Origin: G963663315 sp965208975
GTDB lineage: Bacteria; Pseudomonadota; Gammaproteobacteria; Arenicellales; Poriferihabitantaceae
Assembly: GCA_965208975.1 (NCBI GenBank)
Contig: CBDBQH010000003.1
Coordinates: 310,001 to 374,000 of the forward strand
Direction of reading: 5' to 3'
Length of the DNA: 64,000 bases
The notes under the pieces were generated by a model that did no database searches, had not been told where the DNA came from, and saw nothing but the letters and a program-made list of their open reading frames with translations. This document shows, piece by piece, positions 16,708-25,985 of this stretch (the stretch's first letter is position 1; each line of letters opens with the position of its first letter). The position numbers and the translations under genes were made by a program.

Positions 16708-18057
16708 CTATTCCGCCGCCGCGGCGGCTACGGCTTCGGCTATCCGCCCGCTCAGACGTTGTACCTGACCGGCATCCACCCCTTCTGCCATGACCCGGAA
16801 TACCGATTCGGTTCCTGATGGCCGAAGTACGACACGGCCGGCCTGGTTCAGTTCCCCTTCCGCATCCGTGACTGCTTCGCGCACTCGCCTGTGAAAAGCC
16901 AGCGCGTATCGGTCGGCATTGCCGGTGGCAACGTTGATCAGATGTTGCGGATAGACCTGCATACCGTCCGTCAACTGAGCCAGGGGTTGCCCGGTTGCCA
17001 GCATCACCTCCAGAACTTCCAGCGCCGCCACAATCCCGTCGCCGGTGGTGGATTTATCCGGACAGATAATGTGTCCCGAGGTTTCTCCGCCCAGGTTCCA
17101 TTTTTGTTCAACCAGTACCTCGTGGATATAGCGGTCGCCTACCCGGGTCCGTAAAAAAGGAATCGACAGGGCATGAAGAGCGCGCTCAAGTCCCAGATTG
17201 GTCATCAGCGTACCCACTACACCGCCAGACAGCCGTTGCGTGGATTGGCGATATCGGGCCAGGATATAAAGAATCTGGTCACCGTCCACAGTGTTACCGG
17301 CGCTATCCACCAGCAATACCCGGTCCGCATCCCCATCCAGGGCAATACCAATATCTGCGCCCACTTCCCGAACTGTGGTTTTGATCAGGCCCATATCGGT
17401 GGAACCACAGTGGTGGTTGATATTGAAGCCATCCGGATGATTGGCAACGGCCACGACATCCGCCCCCAATTCCTCGAACACCCGCGGCGCCACATCGTAG
17501 GCCGCCCCATTCGCGCAATCAACCACAATCCGCAGGCCGGACAACGATCCGGATTCATCGAATGTACTCTTGCAATGCTCGATATACCGACCATGAGCAT
17601 CCGGAAATCTTTTAGCCTTGCCCAACCGTGTAGAAGAAACACAAACATGCGGTTGCGCCATCATTTCATCAATTTGCGTGATCAGTCGATCATTCAGCTT
17701 GGCGCCGTCCGGAGAAAAAAATTTGATTCCGTTATCCTGAAATGGATTATGGGAAGCGCTGATCATCACACCGATACAGTCTCTGGCCGCGCGGGTCAAC
17801 CAGGCGACACCCGGCGTTGGCATCGGACCGAGCAGGGAAATGTTGACTCCGGCCGATGAGAACCCGGCCTCAAGGGCTGATTCCAGCAGGTAACCTGAAA
17901 CCCGGGTATCCTTCCCGATCAATACTTCATGACCTTTGCCGGAATCGACGAAGACCCGCCCCGCCGCCCAGCCCAGCTTCATCATGATGGCGGGAGTAAC
18001 CGGGTCTTCTCCCACCCGCCCGCGAATACCATCCGTACCAAAAAGCGAACCCTTCAT
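16708..18057 (-). CDS. glmM: Phosphoglucosamine mutase
   Basis: Interconverts glucosamine-6-phosphate and glucosamine-1-phosphate for UDP-GlcNAc, peptidoglycan and LPS synthesis. 449 residues, close to the usual 445. The phosphoserine loop is MISASHNP, with the active serine at residue 102 as in E. coli. The metal loop is DGDADR, the sugar-binding loop GGETSGH and the phosphate-binding loop RPSGTES. It lies 18 bp after ftsH on the same strand; ftsH-glmM proximity is known in other proteobacteria, although folP usually sits between them and is absent here. Confidence 0.98.
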   Translation of the reverse strand: MKGSLFGTDGIRGRVGEDPVTPAIMMKLGWAAGRVFVDSGKGHEVLIGKDTRVSGYLLESALEAGFSSAGVNISLLGPMPTPGVAWLTRAARDCIGVMISASHNPFQDNGIKFFSPDGAKLNDRLITQIDEMMAQPHVCVSSTRLGKAKRFPDAHGRYIEHCKSTFDESGSLSGLRIVVDCANGAAYDVAPRVFEELGADVVAVANHPDGFNINHHCGSTDMGLIKTTVREVGADIGIALDGDADRVLLVDSAGNTVDGDQILYILARYRQSTQRLSGGVVGTLMTNLGLERALHALSIPFLRTRVGDRYIHEVLVEQKWNLGGETSGHIICPDKSTTGDGIVAALEVLEVMLATGQPLAQLTDGMQVYPQHLINVATGNADRYALAFHRRVREAVTDAEGELNQAGRVVLRPSGTESVFRVMAEGVDAGQVQRLSGRIAEAVAAAAAE

Positions 18058-18075
18058 GGCGCAGGATAGCCGAAG

Positions 18076-19998
18076 TTAATTCAGTCCATCCGGGTTTGGC
18101 AGGTCCAGGTCAGACTCATCCAGCGCCGTATCGCTATCGGGCGTGGAGTCTGAAGAAGGCGCGGGTTTTTCCGGCCTGATCTCGGGAGGGGTCGGGTTCT
18201 TGCCCGCCATGATCTCGTCCACCTGGCTGGAATCCAGCGTCTCCCACTCCAACAGAGACTGCGCCATCACTTCGATTTTCGCTTGATTATCCTCAATAAT
18301 GGAACGCGCCCGACCATATTGTTCGACGATGATTCGGGAAACCTCCTTTTCAACCTTTTCTGCGGTATCCGGACTGACATTGCGCTGGGTGGACATCTCC
18401 CGTCCCAGAAAAACCTCACTGTGATTGTCACCATATACCCGTGGTCCGAGCGTATCGCTCATACCCCAGCGTGATACCATGTTCTGGGCGAGCTGGGTGG
18501 CCTGCTCAAAATCATTCGAAGCGCCGGTTGTCATCTGATTCATGAAAACTTCTTCGGCAATCCGTCCACCCATCAACACCGCAATCCTGGCGAACAGGTA
18601 TTCCCGGTTATGACTGTAACGATCTTCCGCTGGCAGTTGCATGGTCACCCCCAGGGCGCGCCCCCGCGGAATGATGGTGACCTTATGAACCGGGTCGGTG
18701 TACTCGGACAACACCTTGGCCACCACCGTATGCCCTGATTCATGATAAGCGGTATTCTGGCGCTCTTCTTCCGGCATTACGATGGAGCGGCGCTCAACCC
18801 CCATCAGAACCTTGTCCTTGGCTTTTTCAAACTGCTCCATATTGACCGTCTTATTGTTTTCACGAGCGGCGAACAAGGCAGCTTCGTTGATCAGGTTAGC
18901 CAGATCCGCCCCGGAGAAACCGGGAGTCCCCCGGGCAATGATTGCAGGGTCAATGTCGTTCGCCAGCGGAACCTTCTTCATGTGCACTTTCAGGATCGCT
19001 TCCCGCCCCCGAATATCCGGTAGAGGAACCGTTACCTGGCGGTCAAACCGCCCCGGCCGCAACAAGGCCGGGTCCAGCACATCCGGTCGGTTAGTCGCGG
19101 CAATCACAATCACGCCTTCACTGGCGTCAAAGCCATCCATTTCCACTAACAACTGATTCAGGGTCTGTTCGCGCTCGTCATGACCGCCGCCAAGGCCGGC
19201 TCCCCTTTGTCGACCCACTGCGTCAATTTCATCAATAAAAATAATGCACGGCGCATGTTTCTTGGCCTGCTCAAACATGTCCCGCACTCTGGAGGCGCCG
19301 ACACCGACAAACATCTCCACGAAATCCGAGCCGGATATAGTGAAGAACGGAACTTTCGCCTCTCCGGCGATGGCCTTGGCCAACAAGGTCTTGCCAGTAC
19401 CCGGACTGCCGGTCATTAAAACGCCGCGCGGTATCCGTCCGCCGAGTTTCCTGAAGCGCGACGGGTCTTTCAGAAACTCGACCAGCTCCCCGACTTCCTC
19501 CTTGGCTTCATCGACGCCGGCCACGTCTTCAAAGGTAATCTGGTTCTTGTCCTCGGTCAGCATTCTGGCCTTGCTCTTGCCGAAGCTCAAGGCGCCGCCA
19601 CGTCCACCACCCTGCATTTGTTTCATGAAGAATATCCATACGCCGATCAACAGCAGGATCGGGAACGAACTGATCAGCAGATGCATCAGCAGTGAGGTTT
19701 CCTCTTTTTTCTTCGCCTTGATGTCAACCTTGTTCGAGACCAGATCATCCACCAGCTTAGGATCGTCGGGCGCATAAGTGATAAACGTTTCGCCACGATG
19801 GGTTGTGCCACGAATGGTCATGGTCTCATTGTCGATTTCGACTGCCGACACATTTCCCTGCCTGACCTGATCCAGGAATGCGGAGTAGACGATCTCGTTA
19901 CTGGAGCCACCACCCGGACTGGTGAAATTATTGAAAACCGACATCAACACCATGGCGATCACCAACCACAACAATATATTTTTCGTCATATTGGGCAA
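18076..19998 (-). CDS. ftsH: ATP-dependent zinc metalloprotease FtsH
   Basis: Membrane-anchored AAA+ protease that degrades misassembled membrane proteins and short-lived regulators. 640 residues. Two membrane helices (about residues 5-24 and 105-125) flank a periplasmic domain. The Walker A is GSPGTGKTLLAKA, the Walker B IIFIDEIDAVG, and the second region of homology ends RPGRFDRQV. The zinc site is HESGH with a downstream Asp. The acidic, proline-rich tail (PEKPAPSSDSTPDSD) is usual. The second Met (MTKN) may be the true start. 107 bp separate it from rlmE and contain a TATAAT on the minus strand at 20043-20048, so it may have its own promoter; I saw no clear heat-shock sigma site. Confidence 0.98.
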   Translation of the reverse strand: MPNMTKNILLWLVIAMVLMSVFNNFTSPGGGSSNEIVYSAFLDQVRQGNVSAVEIDNETMTIRGTTHRGETFITYAPDDPKLVDDLVSNKVDIKAKKKEETSLLMHLLISSFPILLLIGVWIFFMKQMQGGGRGGALSFGKSKARMLTEDKNQITFEDVAGVDEAKEEVGELVEFLKDPSRFRKLGGRIPRGVLMTGSPGTGKTLLAKAIAGEAKVPFFTISGSDFVEMFVGVGASRVRDMFEQAKKHAPCIIFIDEIDAVGRQRGAGLGGGHDEREQTLNQLLVEMDGFDASEGVIVIAATNRPDVLDPALLRPGRFDRQVTVPLPDIRGREAILKVHMKKVPLANDIDPAIIARGTPGFSGADLANLINEAALFAARENNKTVNMEQFEKAKDKVLMGVERRSIVMPEEERQNTAYHESGHTVVAKVLSEYTDPVHKVTIIPRGRALGVTMQLPAEDRYSHNREYLFARIAVLMGGRIAEEVFMNQMTTGASNDFEQATQLAQNMVSRWGMSDTLGPRVYGDNHSEVFLGREMSTQRNVSPDTAEKVEKEVSRIIVEQYGRARSIIEDNQAKIEVMAQSLLEWETLDSSQVDEIMAGKNPTPPEIRPEKPAPSSDSTPDSDTALDESDLDLPNPDGLN

Positions 19999-20105
19999 CT
20001 CATACTCTCTGGATAAAATCCACTCTTTGTAGATACTGTCTCATTATACGGTATATCCCGTAAAAATCATTGAAAGAATTGTTCAGGAATTCTGGAATCA
20101 CCTGA

Positions 20106-20732
20106 TTACATCCGGAATCCACGAGCCACCAGATAGACCTCCCTGGATTGTGAACGCGAAGCCTCTGGCTTCACCATTTGCACACCGTCAAAGCAGCCGC
20201 TAATCCGTTTTCTGATTGAATTGAAGGTTTCACCTTCAAACATCTTGGTCACCAGATTACCGGACGGATTCAGGCTGCTTTTACAAAAGTCCAGGATGGC
20301 GAAGTGCAACTGTTCGGCATTGGCCTGATCCATGATACGTATACCCGTAATATTGGGGGCCATATCCGATAATACAAGATCAATTCCCGAATCAGGGAGA
20401 TATTGACTGACTGTATACTGAATAGCCGGGTCAATAAAATCCCCGCGGATGAATTCCACCTTCTCCAGCTTCTCCATGGGTAAAAGATCAACCCCGATGA
20501 TCCGATTGGCGGATGATATCCGGCTCGCAGCGTATTGCGACCAGCTTCCCGGCGCACAGCCGAGATCGACGATCCGGGTATCGGGTTTGATCAGGCGGTA
20601 TTTGCGGTCAATCTGCTCCAGTTTGAAAACCGAACGCGCGCGCAGGCCGCGGATTCGAGCCTGCCTGACGAAAACATCCCGATTCTGTCGGTTTGCCCAG
20701 TTGCCGGACTTTCTTTTACGCGGACAGGTCAA
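20106..20732 (-). CDS. rlmE: 23S rRNA (uridine-2'-O-)-methyltransferase RlmE (FtsJ/RrmJ)
   Basis: Methylates the 2'-O of U2552 in the A loop of 23S rRNA during large-subunit maturation. 208 residues. The SAM motif is VDLGCAPGSWSQYA; the catalytic K-D-K-E set fits RSVFKLEQID (Lys), DLVLSDMAPN (Asp), GNLVTKMFEG (Lys) and the C-terminal SRSQSREVYLVA (Glu). The only plausible start is TTG at 20732, which overlaps the rplQ stop in a TTGA quartet. It therefore follows L17 directly, an unusual position: the rlmE-ftsH pair normally lies beside greA/carAB or yhbY. Confidence 0.96.
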   Translation of the reverse strand: MTCPRKRKSGNWANRQNRDVFVRQARIRGLRARSVFKLEQIDRKYRLIKPDTRIVDLGCAPGSWSQYAASRISSANRIIGVDLLPMEKLEKVEFIRGDFIDPAIQYTVSQYLPDSGIDLVLSDMAPNITGIRIMDQANAEQLHFAILDFCKSSLNPSGNLVTKMFEGETFNSIRKRISGCFDGVQMVKPEASRSQSREVYLVARGFRM

Positions 20733-21112
20733 CCGTCGTCGTTTTCGTCTTCGCCAACCCGATCAACCAATTGCACATACGCCATCGGCGCATTATCACC
20801 CAATCTGAACCCGCATTTCAGAATCCTTAGATATCCGCCTGGACGCTGTTTGAAATGAGGCCCGATATCATCGAACAGCTTGGTTACCATTTCACGGTTC
20901 CGCAATCGTGCAAAAGCCAGGCGACGGTTGGCGACGGTTGCGTTTTTAGCCAGTGTGATCAGCGGTTCGGCAAATCTTCGCAGCTCTTTTGCCTTCGGCG
21001 CTGTGGTCTTGATCTGCTCATGCAGAAACAACGAATTGGCCATGTTGCTGAACATAGCCTTGCGGTGCGATGAGGTTCGATTCAGGCTACGGCCTGCTTT
21101 TCTGTGACGCAT
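20729..21112 (-). CDS. rplQ: 50S ribosomal protein L17
   Basis: Large-subunit protein near the exit tunnel. 127 residues, the same length as in E. coli. Begins MRHRKAGRSLNRTSSHRKAM, the family signature, and has the RRFAEPLITLAK helix. The C-terminus is short and acidic (DENDDG). Last gene of the alpha operon by the usual definition, but the frame of rlmE overlaps its stop, so the message probably continues. Three bp separate it from rpoA. Confidence 0.99.
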   Translation of the reverse strand: MRHRKAGRSLNRTSSHRKAMFSNMANSLFLHEQIKTTAPKAKELRRFAEPLITLAKNATVANRRLAFARLRNREMVTKLFDDIGPHFKQRPGGYLRILKCGFRLGDNAPMAYVQLVDRVGEDENDDG

Positions 21113-21115
21113 GTT

Positions 21116-22129
21116 CTAGTCCCGTCCCATGATGGTGCCTTCGTTTTCTTTAGCCAGAGACGCCGGCGGCCAGTTTTCGATTTTCCAACCGAGCGTGAAT
21201 CCGCGTTGCGCGAGCACATCCTTGATTTCGGTGAGAGATTTCTTTCCCAGATTGGGAGTTTTCAGCAGTTCGGTTTCCGTGTGCTGCACCAGGTCACCGA
21301 TATAATGGATATTTTCCGCTTTGAGACAATTGGCGGAGCGCACGGTCAATTCAAGATCGTCAACCGGCTTGAGCAGGGTGGCGTCAATTTCCGGTTGCTC
21401 TTCTTCCATACTCTGGGCCATGGATTCTTTCAGGTTCACGAAAACAGAAATCTGATCATGCAGTATGGTAGCGGCCCTTCTGACCGCCGCCTCCGGGTCG
21501 ATAGAACCGTTGGATTCGATTTCCAGAACCAACCGATCCAGATCGGTCAGCTGTTTGACTCTGGCGTCTTCCACGGCATAGGAAATCTGCGTAATCGGAC
21601 TGAATGAGGCATCCAGCTGAATCACTCCCACGGCGCGCGACACATCCGAATCGCTTGCCCGGCTTTCAGCAGTCTGATAGCCACGCCCCCGCTGAATCGT
21701 AATATCCATGTCGAGTTCGGCATCCTTTGACAATGTGGCGATATGGTGGTCAAGGTCAACCAGTTCGATATCATCATCCAGCTGGATGTCCGACGCTGTC
21801 GCCACGCCCGGCCCCTTTTTTTGCAGAGAGACAACGGCCTTGTTGCGAGTGTGCATGATCACAGGCAGGGATTTCAGGTTCATCAAAATATCAATCACAT
21901 CTTCCTGCACCCCTTCCAGGGTAGAATACTCATGCAGCACCCCCTCGATTCGAACCTCGGTGACCGCACAGCCGGGCATCGACGACAGCATGATTCGCCG
22001 AAGCGCATTGCCCAAAGTATGACCGAATCCGCGTTCAAGAGGCTCAATGGTAATTCTCGAATGTCGGGCATCGATGGTTTTAGCCTCCATCAGACGGGGT
22101 CTTAAGAATTCTACAGTAGGATCCTGCAT
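21116..22129 (-). CDS. rpoA: RNA polymerase alpha subunit
   Basis: Scaffold for RNA polymerase assembly and contact for UP elements and activators. 337 residues (329 in E. coli). N-terminal dimer domain to about residue 235 (LERGFGHTLGNALRRIMLSSMPG is the conserved start), a glutamate-rich linker (MEEEQPEID), then the C-terminal domain with LTVRSANCLKAENI and the helix-hairpin-helix TPNLGKKSLTEIKDVL. Gene order rpsM-rpsK-rpsD-rpoA-rplQ is that of the alpha operon. Confidence 0.99.
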   Translation of the reverse strand: MQDPTVEFLRPRLMEAKTIDARHSRITIEPLERGFGHTLGNALRRIMLSSMPGCAVTEVRIEGVLHEYSTLEGVQEDVIDILMNLKSLPVIMHTRNKAVVSLQKKGPGVATASDIQLDDDIELVDLDHHIATLSKDAELDMDITIQRGRGYQTAESRASDSDVSRAVGVIQLDASFSPITQISYAVEDARVKQLTDLDRLVLEIESNGSIDPEAAVRRAATILHDQISVFVNLKESMAQSMEEEQPEIDATLLKPVDDLELTVRSANCLKAENIHYIGDLVQHTETELLKTPNLGKKSLTEIKDVLAQRGFTLGWKIENWPPASLAKENEGTIMGRD

Positions 22130-22181
22130 CAGTTGTCCTCGTGATTGAAACGAAGTTTAAATTAAGAAAATACGGAATGAC

Positions 22182-22805
22182 TTACCTGGAATAAAGCGCC
22201 ACAACCAGAGCTTCATTGATGTCCGGCGACAGATCGGTCCTTTCGGGAAGCATTTTATAGACTCCCTTTACCGAAGCCGGATCCGATTCCACCCAGGACG
22301 CCACACCGATTTGTTCAGAGATTTCCAACGCCGCGGCAATCCGCAGTTGTTTCTTGCTTTTCTCCACCACCTCAATTTCATCACCGGGTTTCACCTGATA
22401 GGAAGGCACATTGACTTTCACCTTGTTCACCATGATACATTTGTGACTGACCAGTTGACGCGCTTCGGCGCGAGTCACTCCAAACCCCAGTCGATAGACC
22501 ACATTATCCAGCCTGCTTTCAAGCAATTGCAGCAAATTCAGGCCGGTTGAGCCCGGAATCCGGGCCGCAGTCTTATAGTAATTTCTGAATTGCTTTTCCA
22601 GAACCCCATACATACGACGCAGTTTCTGTTTTTCCCTCAACTGAGTGCCATACACGGTGCTTCTCGGACGACGACTGGCCGCCTTCGCTCTGGGGACACG
22701 GTCGAACTTGCATTTTGAGTCAATCGTTCTGACCGGGCTTTTCAGAAACAGATCCGTCCCTTCGCGGCGCGCCAGTTTACATGTTGGACCAATATATCTT
22801 GCCAT
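22182..22805 (-). CDS. rpsD: 30S ribosomal protein S4
   Basis: Primary 16S rRNA-binding assembly protein. 207 residues. The S4 RNA-binding domain is visible from LESRLDNVVYRLGFGVTRAEARQLV through KVNVPSYQVKPGDEIEV. The N-terminal region carries a single Cys (GPTCKLARREG) rather than a four-cysteine zinc knuckle, so it is a zinc-free form. In E. coli S4 represses this operon through a pseudoknot before rpsM; I could not fold that region by eye. Confidence 0.99.
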   Translation of the reverse strand: MARYIGPTCKLARREGTDLFLKSPVRTIDSKCKFDRVPRAKAASRRPRSTVYGTQLREKQKLRRMYGVLEKQFRNYYKTAARIPGSTGLNLLQLLESRLDNVVYRLGFGVTRAEARQLVSHKCIMVNKVKVNVPSYQVKPGDEIEVVEKSKKQLRIAAALEISEQIGVASWVESDPASVKGVYKMLPERTDLSPDINEALVVALYSR

Positions 22806-22841
22806 TAAAATTACCTGGATATTATCTGGATTACGGGGTCA

Positions 22842-23240
22842 CTATACGCGGCGCCGCTTCGAGGGGCGGCAGCCATTGTGTGGAATCGGGGTGATGTCGG
22901 AAATTGAATGAATCTCGAACCCAAGCGCGTTCAACGCTCGAATTGCGGACTCGCGGCCCGGGCCCGGACCCTTGATCTTCACTTCCAGCTGTTTCACGCC
23001 CATTTCCTGGGCGCGCCGACCGCAGCTTTCGGCAGCGGTCTGAGCCGCAAACGGGGTACTTTTACGCGACCCCCTGAACCCGGAATTACCCGCCGAAGCC
23101 CAGCACAACGTATCGCCGTGCCGGTCCGAAATGGTGACGATCGTATTGTTGAAAGTCGCATGAATATGCGCGACTCCCTCCGTCACGTTCTTTCTGATTT
23201 TCGCTTTTCCTTTCCTGCTCGTTGCGCTCGCTTTGACCAT
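22842..23240 (-). CDS. rpsK: 30S ribosomal protein S11
   Basis: Platform protein near the mRNA exit. 132 residues (129 in E. coli), with a slightly longer lysine-rich N-terminus (VKASATSRKGKAKIRKN). Core signature: GVAHIHATFNNTIVTISDRHG, then GFRGSRKSTPFAAQTAAE and the C-terminal IRALNALGFEIHSISDITPIPHNGCRPSKRRRV. Lies 40 bp after rpsM. Confidence 0.99.
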   Translation of the reverse strand: MVKASATSRKGKAKIRKNVTEGVAHIHATFNNTIVTISDRHGDTLCWASAGNSGFRGSRKSTPFAAQTAAESCGRRAQEMGVKQLEVKIKGPGPGRESAIRALNALGFEIHSISDITPIPHNGCRPSKRRRV

Positions 23241-23280
23241 TATGTAATTTGCCTTGAGTGGTTACCCGGATAACTAACCG

Positions 23281-23637
23281 TTATTTTTTGACTGCGCGGG
23301 GTGGCCCTTTTCGGGTTCGGGCGTTGGTTTTCGTTCTTTGACCATTCACCGGGAGCCCTCTTCTGTGGCGCAAGCCACGATAGCAACCGAGGTCCATCAA
23401 GCGCTTGATATTCATCGAAACCTCACGCCGGAGATCCCCTTCCACTTCATATTTCGCGACCTCGGCGCGAAGGCGCTCGGCCTGCTCGTCACTCAGGCTG
23501 CCGGCCTTGCAGGCGCGGTCAATATGGGCGTCATCACAGATTTTCTGTGCAGTACGACGGCCAATACCGTATATTGATGTCAACCCGACATCAATATGTT
23601 TGTGGTTGGGTAAATTGATTCCAGCAATACGTGCCAT
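23281..23637 (-). CDS. rpsM: 30S ribosomal protein S13
   Basis: Head protein contacting the P-site tRNA and L5. 118 residues, as in E. coli. Starts MARIAGINLPNHKHIDVGLT; the helix-hairpin-helix YGIGRRTAQKIC and the basic tail RHRRGLPVNGQRTKTNARTRKG are intact. The 113-bp gap to rpmJ is the longest inside this part of the cluster and is where an alpha-operon leader or promoter would lie. Confidence 0.99.
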   Translation of the reverse strand: MARIAGINLPNHKHIDVGLTSIYGIGRRTAQKICDDAHIDRACKAGSLSDEQAERLRAEVAKYEVEGDLRREVSMNIKRLMDLGCYRGLRHRRGLPVNGQRTKTNARTRKGPPRAVKK

Positions 23638-23750
23638 TTTTGATCTCTATAAATGATTGGCGAGAATTTCGGGGTCGCGAATTCTATCAGGTTTCGCGGA
23701 TTCTATCAATTTCACCAACGCTTGGGTTACCGTAAAATCCGCTCGTAGCG

Positions 23751-23864
23751 CTACCCCTGACGCTGCTTGTGTCGCTGGTTACTGCAAATCACACGCACCA
23801 CGCGATTCCTGCGGATGATCTTGCAGTTCCTGCAAATTTTCTTGACTGACGCTCTTACTTTCAT
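23751..23864 (-). CDS. rpmJ: 50S ribosomal protein L36
   Basis: 37 residues, one shorter than in E. coli. Reading the minus strand from ATG 23864 gives MKVRASVKKICRNC and ends HKQRQG. The zinc ligands are present: Cys11, Cys14, Cys27 and His32, so this is the zinc-binding (C+) form. It sits 35 bp after secY and before rpsM, its standard place. Confidence 0.97.
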   Translation of the reverse strand: MKVRASVKKICRNCKIIRRNRVVRVICSNQRHKQRQG

Positions 23865-23899
23865 TTTTTATTTCTCCGAATAATCCTGTAGCGCCGGAG

Positions 23900-25240
23900 C
23901 TAACGAGCGCCCTGGGGTCTGGAAAAAGGTGATTTCTTCATGATGCTTTCGTACTGACGGGACATCAAATGGGATTGCACCTGGGAAATCAGATCCATGG
24001 TCACCACCACAATAATCAGCAGAGAAGTCCCTCCAAAGTAGAACGGAACGCTCCACTTGACGATCAGGAACTCAGGAATCAGACAAACGAAGGTGATGTA
24101 AATGGCTCCGATCATGGTCAATTTTGAAACAACGCTGTCGATATATCTGGCGCTTTGTACTCCCGGACGGATACCCGGGATGAAAGCGCCGGATTTTTTG
24201 AGATTGTCGGCAATCTCACTGGGGTTGAATACCAACGCCGTATAGAAAAAACAGAAAAATATGATCATCCCGCCATAAAACAGCGTATAAATCGGTTCGC
24301 CGGGTTGCAGTTTGGTCGCAATATCGCTCATCCAGCGCATGCCATCGGCCTGCCCGAACCAGCTTCCCAGACTGGCCGGAAACAGAATCAGGCTCGACGC
24401 GAAGATTGGAGGAATAACCCCGGCCATATTCAACTTGAACGGAAGGTGGCTGCTCTGGCCCGCCATCATTCTTCGCCCCTGCTGCCGTTTCGCATAATTC
24501 ACCGTGATCCGGCGCTGTCCGCGCTCCACAAATACGACAAACCAGGTGACCGCAATCGCGCCGATGAACAGAATCAGGACAATACCGCCGGACAGGGCGC
24601 CGGTACGGGCAAGCTCCAGCGTACCGGCAACCGCTGAAGGCAACCCGGAAACAATGGATGCAAAAATAATCAATGAAATACCATTTCCGATTCCCCTTTC
24701 TGTAACCTGCTCCCCGAGCCAGACCAGAAACATGGTGCCTGCACAAAGGGTGGCGGCAGTCACCACTTTAAACCCGAGACCCGGAATCAATATCACAGGA
24801 CTGCCTGCAACCTGCTGACTTTCAATAGCGACTGAAATCCCGACCCCCTGAAACAGCGCGAGCACAACCGTGAAATAGCGGGTATATTGTGTGATTTTCC
24901 GTCTCCCTGACTCTCCTTCCTTTTTCAATTGCTCAAGGCTCGGCACGACCGCGGTCATCATTTGCATGATGATTGACGCGGAAATGTAAGGCATTACGCC
25001 CAGAGCGAAAATGGATAGACGGCTCAGCGCCCCGCCTGAGAACATATTGAAGATATCCACAATAGAACCCCGGGTCTGCTGGAACAGCTCGGCAATGGCT
25101 GCCGGGTCCACGCCCGGAACCGGAACATGGGTGCCGAACCGGAATACCAGCAAAGCGCCCAGTAAAAACAGGATGCGCTGTTTCAGTTCAGATAGCCCCC
25201 CGAACATGCCCGGGGCCGGTAATTTCTTCATTTTCGCCAT
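23900..25240 (-). CDS. secY: Protein translocase subunit SecY
   Basis: Channel of the Sec translocon. 446 residues, ten membrane helices. Family landmarks: FRFGTHVPVPGVDP before the plug, LSIFALGVMPYISASIIMQ, the VERGQRRITVNYAKRQ cytoplasmic loop and GGTSLLIIVVVTMDL near the end. Twelve bp separate it from rplO, as is usual for the spc operon. SecE is encoded elsewhere in this window (50864-51217). Confidence 0.99.
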   Translation of the reverse strand: MAKMKKLPAPGMFGGLSELKQRILFLLGALLVFRFGTHVPVPGVDPAAIAELFQQTRGSIVDIFNMFSGGALSRLSIFALGVMPYISASIIMQMMTAVVPSLEQLKKEGESGRRKITQYTRYFTVVLALFQGVGISVAIESQQVAGSPVILIPGLGFKVVTAATLCAGTMFLVWLGEQVTERGIGNGISLIIFASIVSGLPSAVAGTLELARTGALSGGIVLILFIGAIAVTWFVVFVERGQRRITVNYAKRQQGRRMMAGQSSHLPFKLNMAGVIPPIFASSLILFPASLGSWFGQADGMRWMSDIATKLQPGEPIYTLFYGGMIIFFCFFYTALVFNPSEIADNLKKSGAFIPGIRPGVQSARYIDSVVSKLTMIGAIYITFVCLIPEFLIVKWSVPFYFGGTSLLIIVVVTMDLISQVQSHLMSRQYESIMKKSPFSRPQGAR

Positions 25241-25252
25241 AATTCGGGCTGA

Positions 25253-25696
25253 TTATGCCTCTATTTTCCCGCCGGCTTCTTCAATCGCCGCTCTGGCTCC
25301 CCGGCTCACGCCAACCCCCTTCAGGGTCACGGCCGCGCCGATCTGGCCAGAGAGAATGACTTTCGCCCGGCTGACATTCAAGCCGATCACACCGGCGGTT
25401 TTCAGGGCGTTGATATCTATGACATCCCCCTTGACCTTGCCCAGTTCAGACAATCGGACTTCAGCGCTGTGGATATTCACTTTCGACCGAAATCCGCGCT
25501 TGGGCAGCCGCCGCTGCAAGGGCATCTGTCCACCCTCAAAACCCACCTTGTGGTAGCCTCCGGCCCGCGACTTCTGGCCTTTATGGCCGCGTCCGGCAGT
25601 TTTACCGAGCCCTGAACCGGGGCCTCGCCCCACCCTTTTCGCCCTGGTTCTGGAACCTGAGGCCGGTTTTATATTATTTAATCTTAATGTTGTCAT
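25253..25696 (-). CDS. rplO: 50S ribosomal protein L15
   Basis: Late-assembly large-subunit protein. 147 residues (144 in E. coli). The glycine- and arginine-rich N-terminal extension (RVGRGPGSGLGKTAGRGHKG) and the GFEGGQMPLQRRLPKRGF motif are diagnostic. The C-terminal KVILSGQIGAAVTLKGVGVSRGARAAIEEAGG is the globular domain. Immediately upstream of secY. Confidence 0.99.
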   Translation of the reverse strand: MTTLRLNNIKPASGSRTRAKRVGRGPGSGLGKTAGRGHKGQKSRAGGYHKVGFEGGQMPLQRRLPKRGFRSKVNIHSAEVRLSELGKVKGDVIDINALKTAGVIGLNVSRAKVILSGQIGAAVTLKGVGVSRGARAAIEEAGGKIEA

Positions 25697-25738
25697 TTTT
25701 GATAAAGTCCGAACAATCCCGCTTTCCCGTAAGGTGAA

Positions 25739-25927
25739 TCAGATTTCCTCGCAGCGAACCATGTAACTCACTTTATTGATCATGCCCCTGTTTTCGGGTG
25801 TGTCGAGCACTTCGACCGTGTGATGCATTCTGCGTAACCCCAGTCCGCGCACACAGGCCTGATGCTTCTTCAAGCGACCATGAATGCTGCGGGTCTGGGT
25901 GACTTTCAGGGTTTTTTTCTGAATCAT
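25739..25927 (-). CDS. rpmD: 50S ribosomal protein L30
   Basis: 62 residues (59 in E. coli). The whole domain is visible: KKTLKVTQTRSIHGRLKKHQ, LGLRRMHHTVEVLDTPENRGMI, KVSYMV. Lies between rpsE (58 bp) and rplO (42 bp), the standard spc order. Confidence 0.98.
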   Translation of the reverse strand: MIQKKTLKVTQTRSIHGRLKKHQACVRGLGLRRMHHTVEVLDTPENRGMINKVSYMVRCEEI

Positions 25928-25985
25928 TTTTCAAGTATTTCTCAAGTATTTTGCCGGGCTGTTCCCTTTATGCGGTTCCAGCGCC

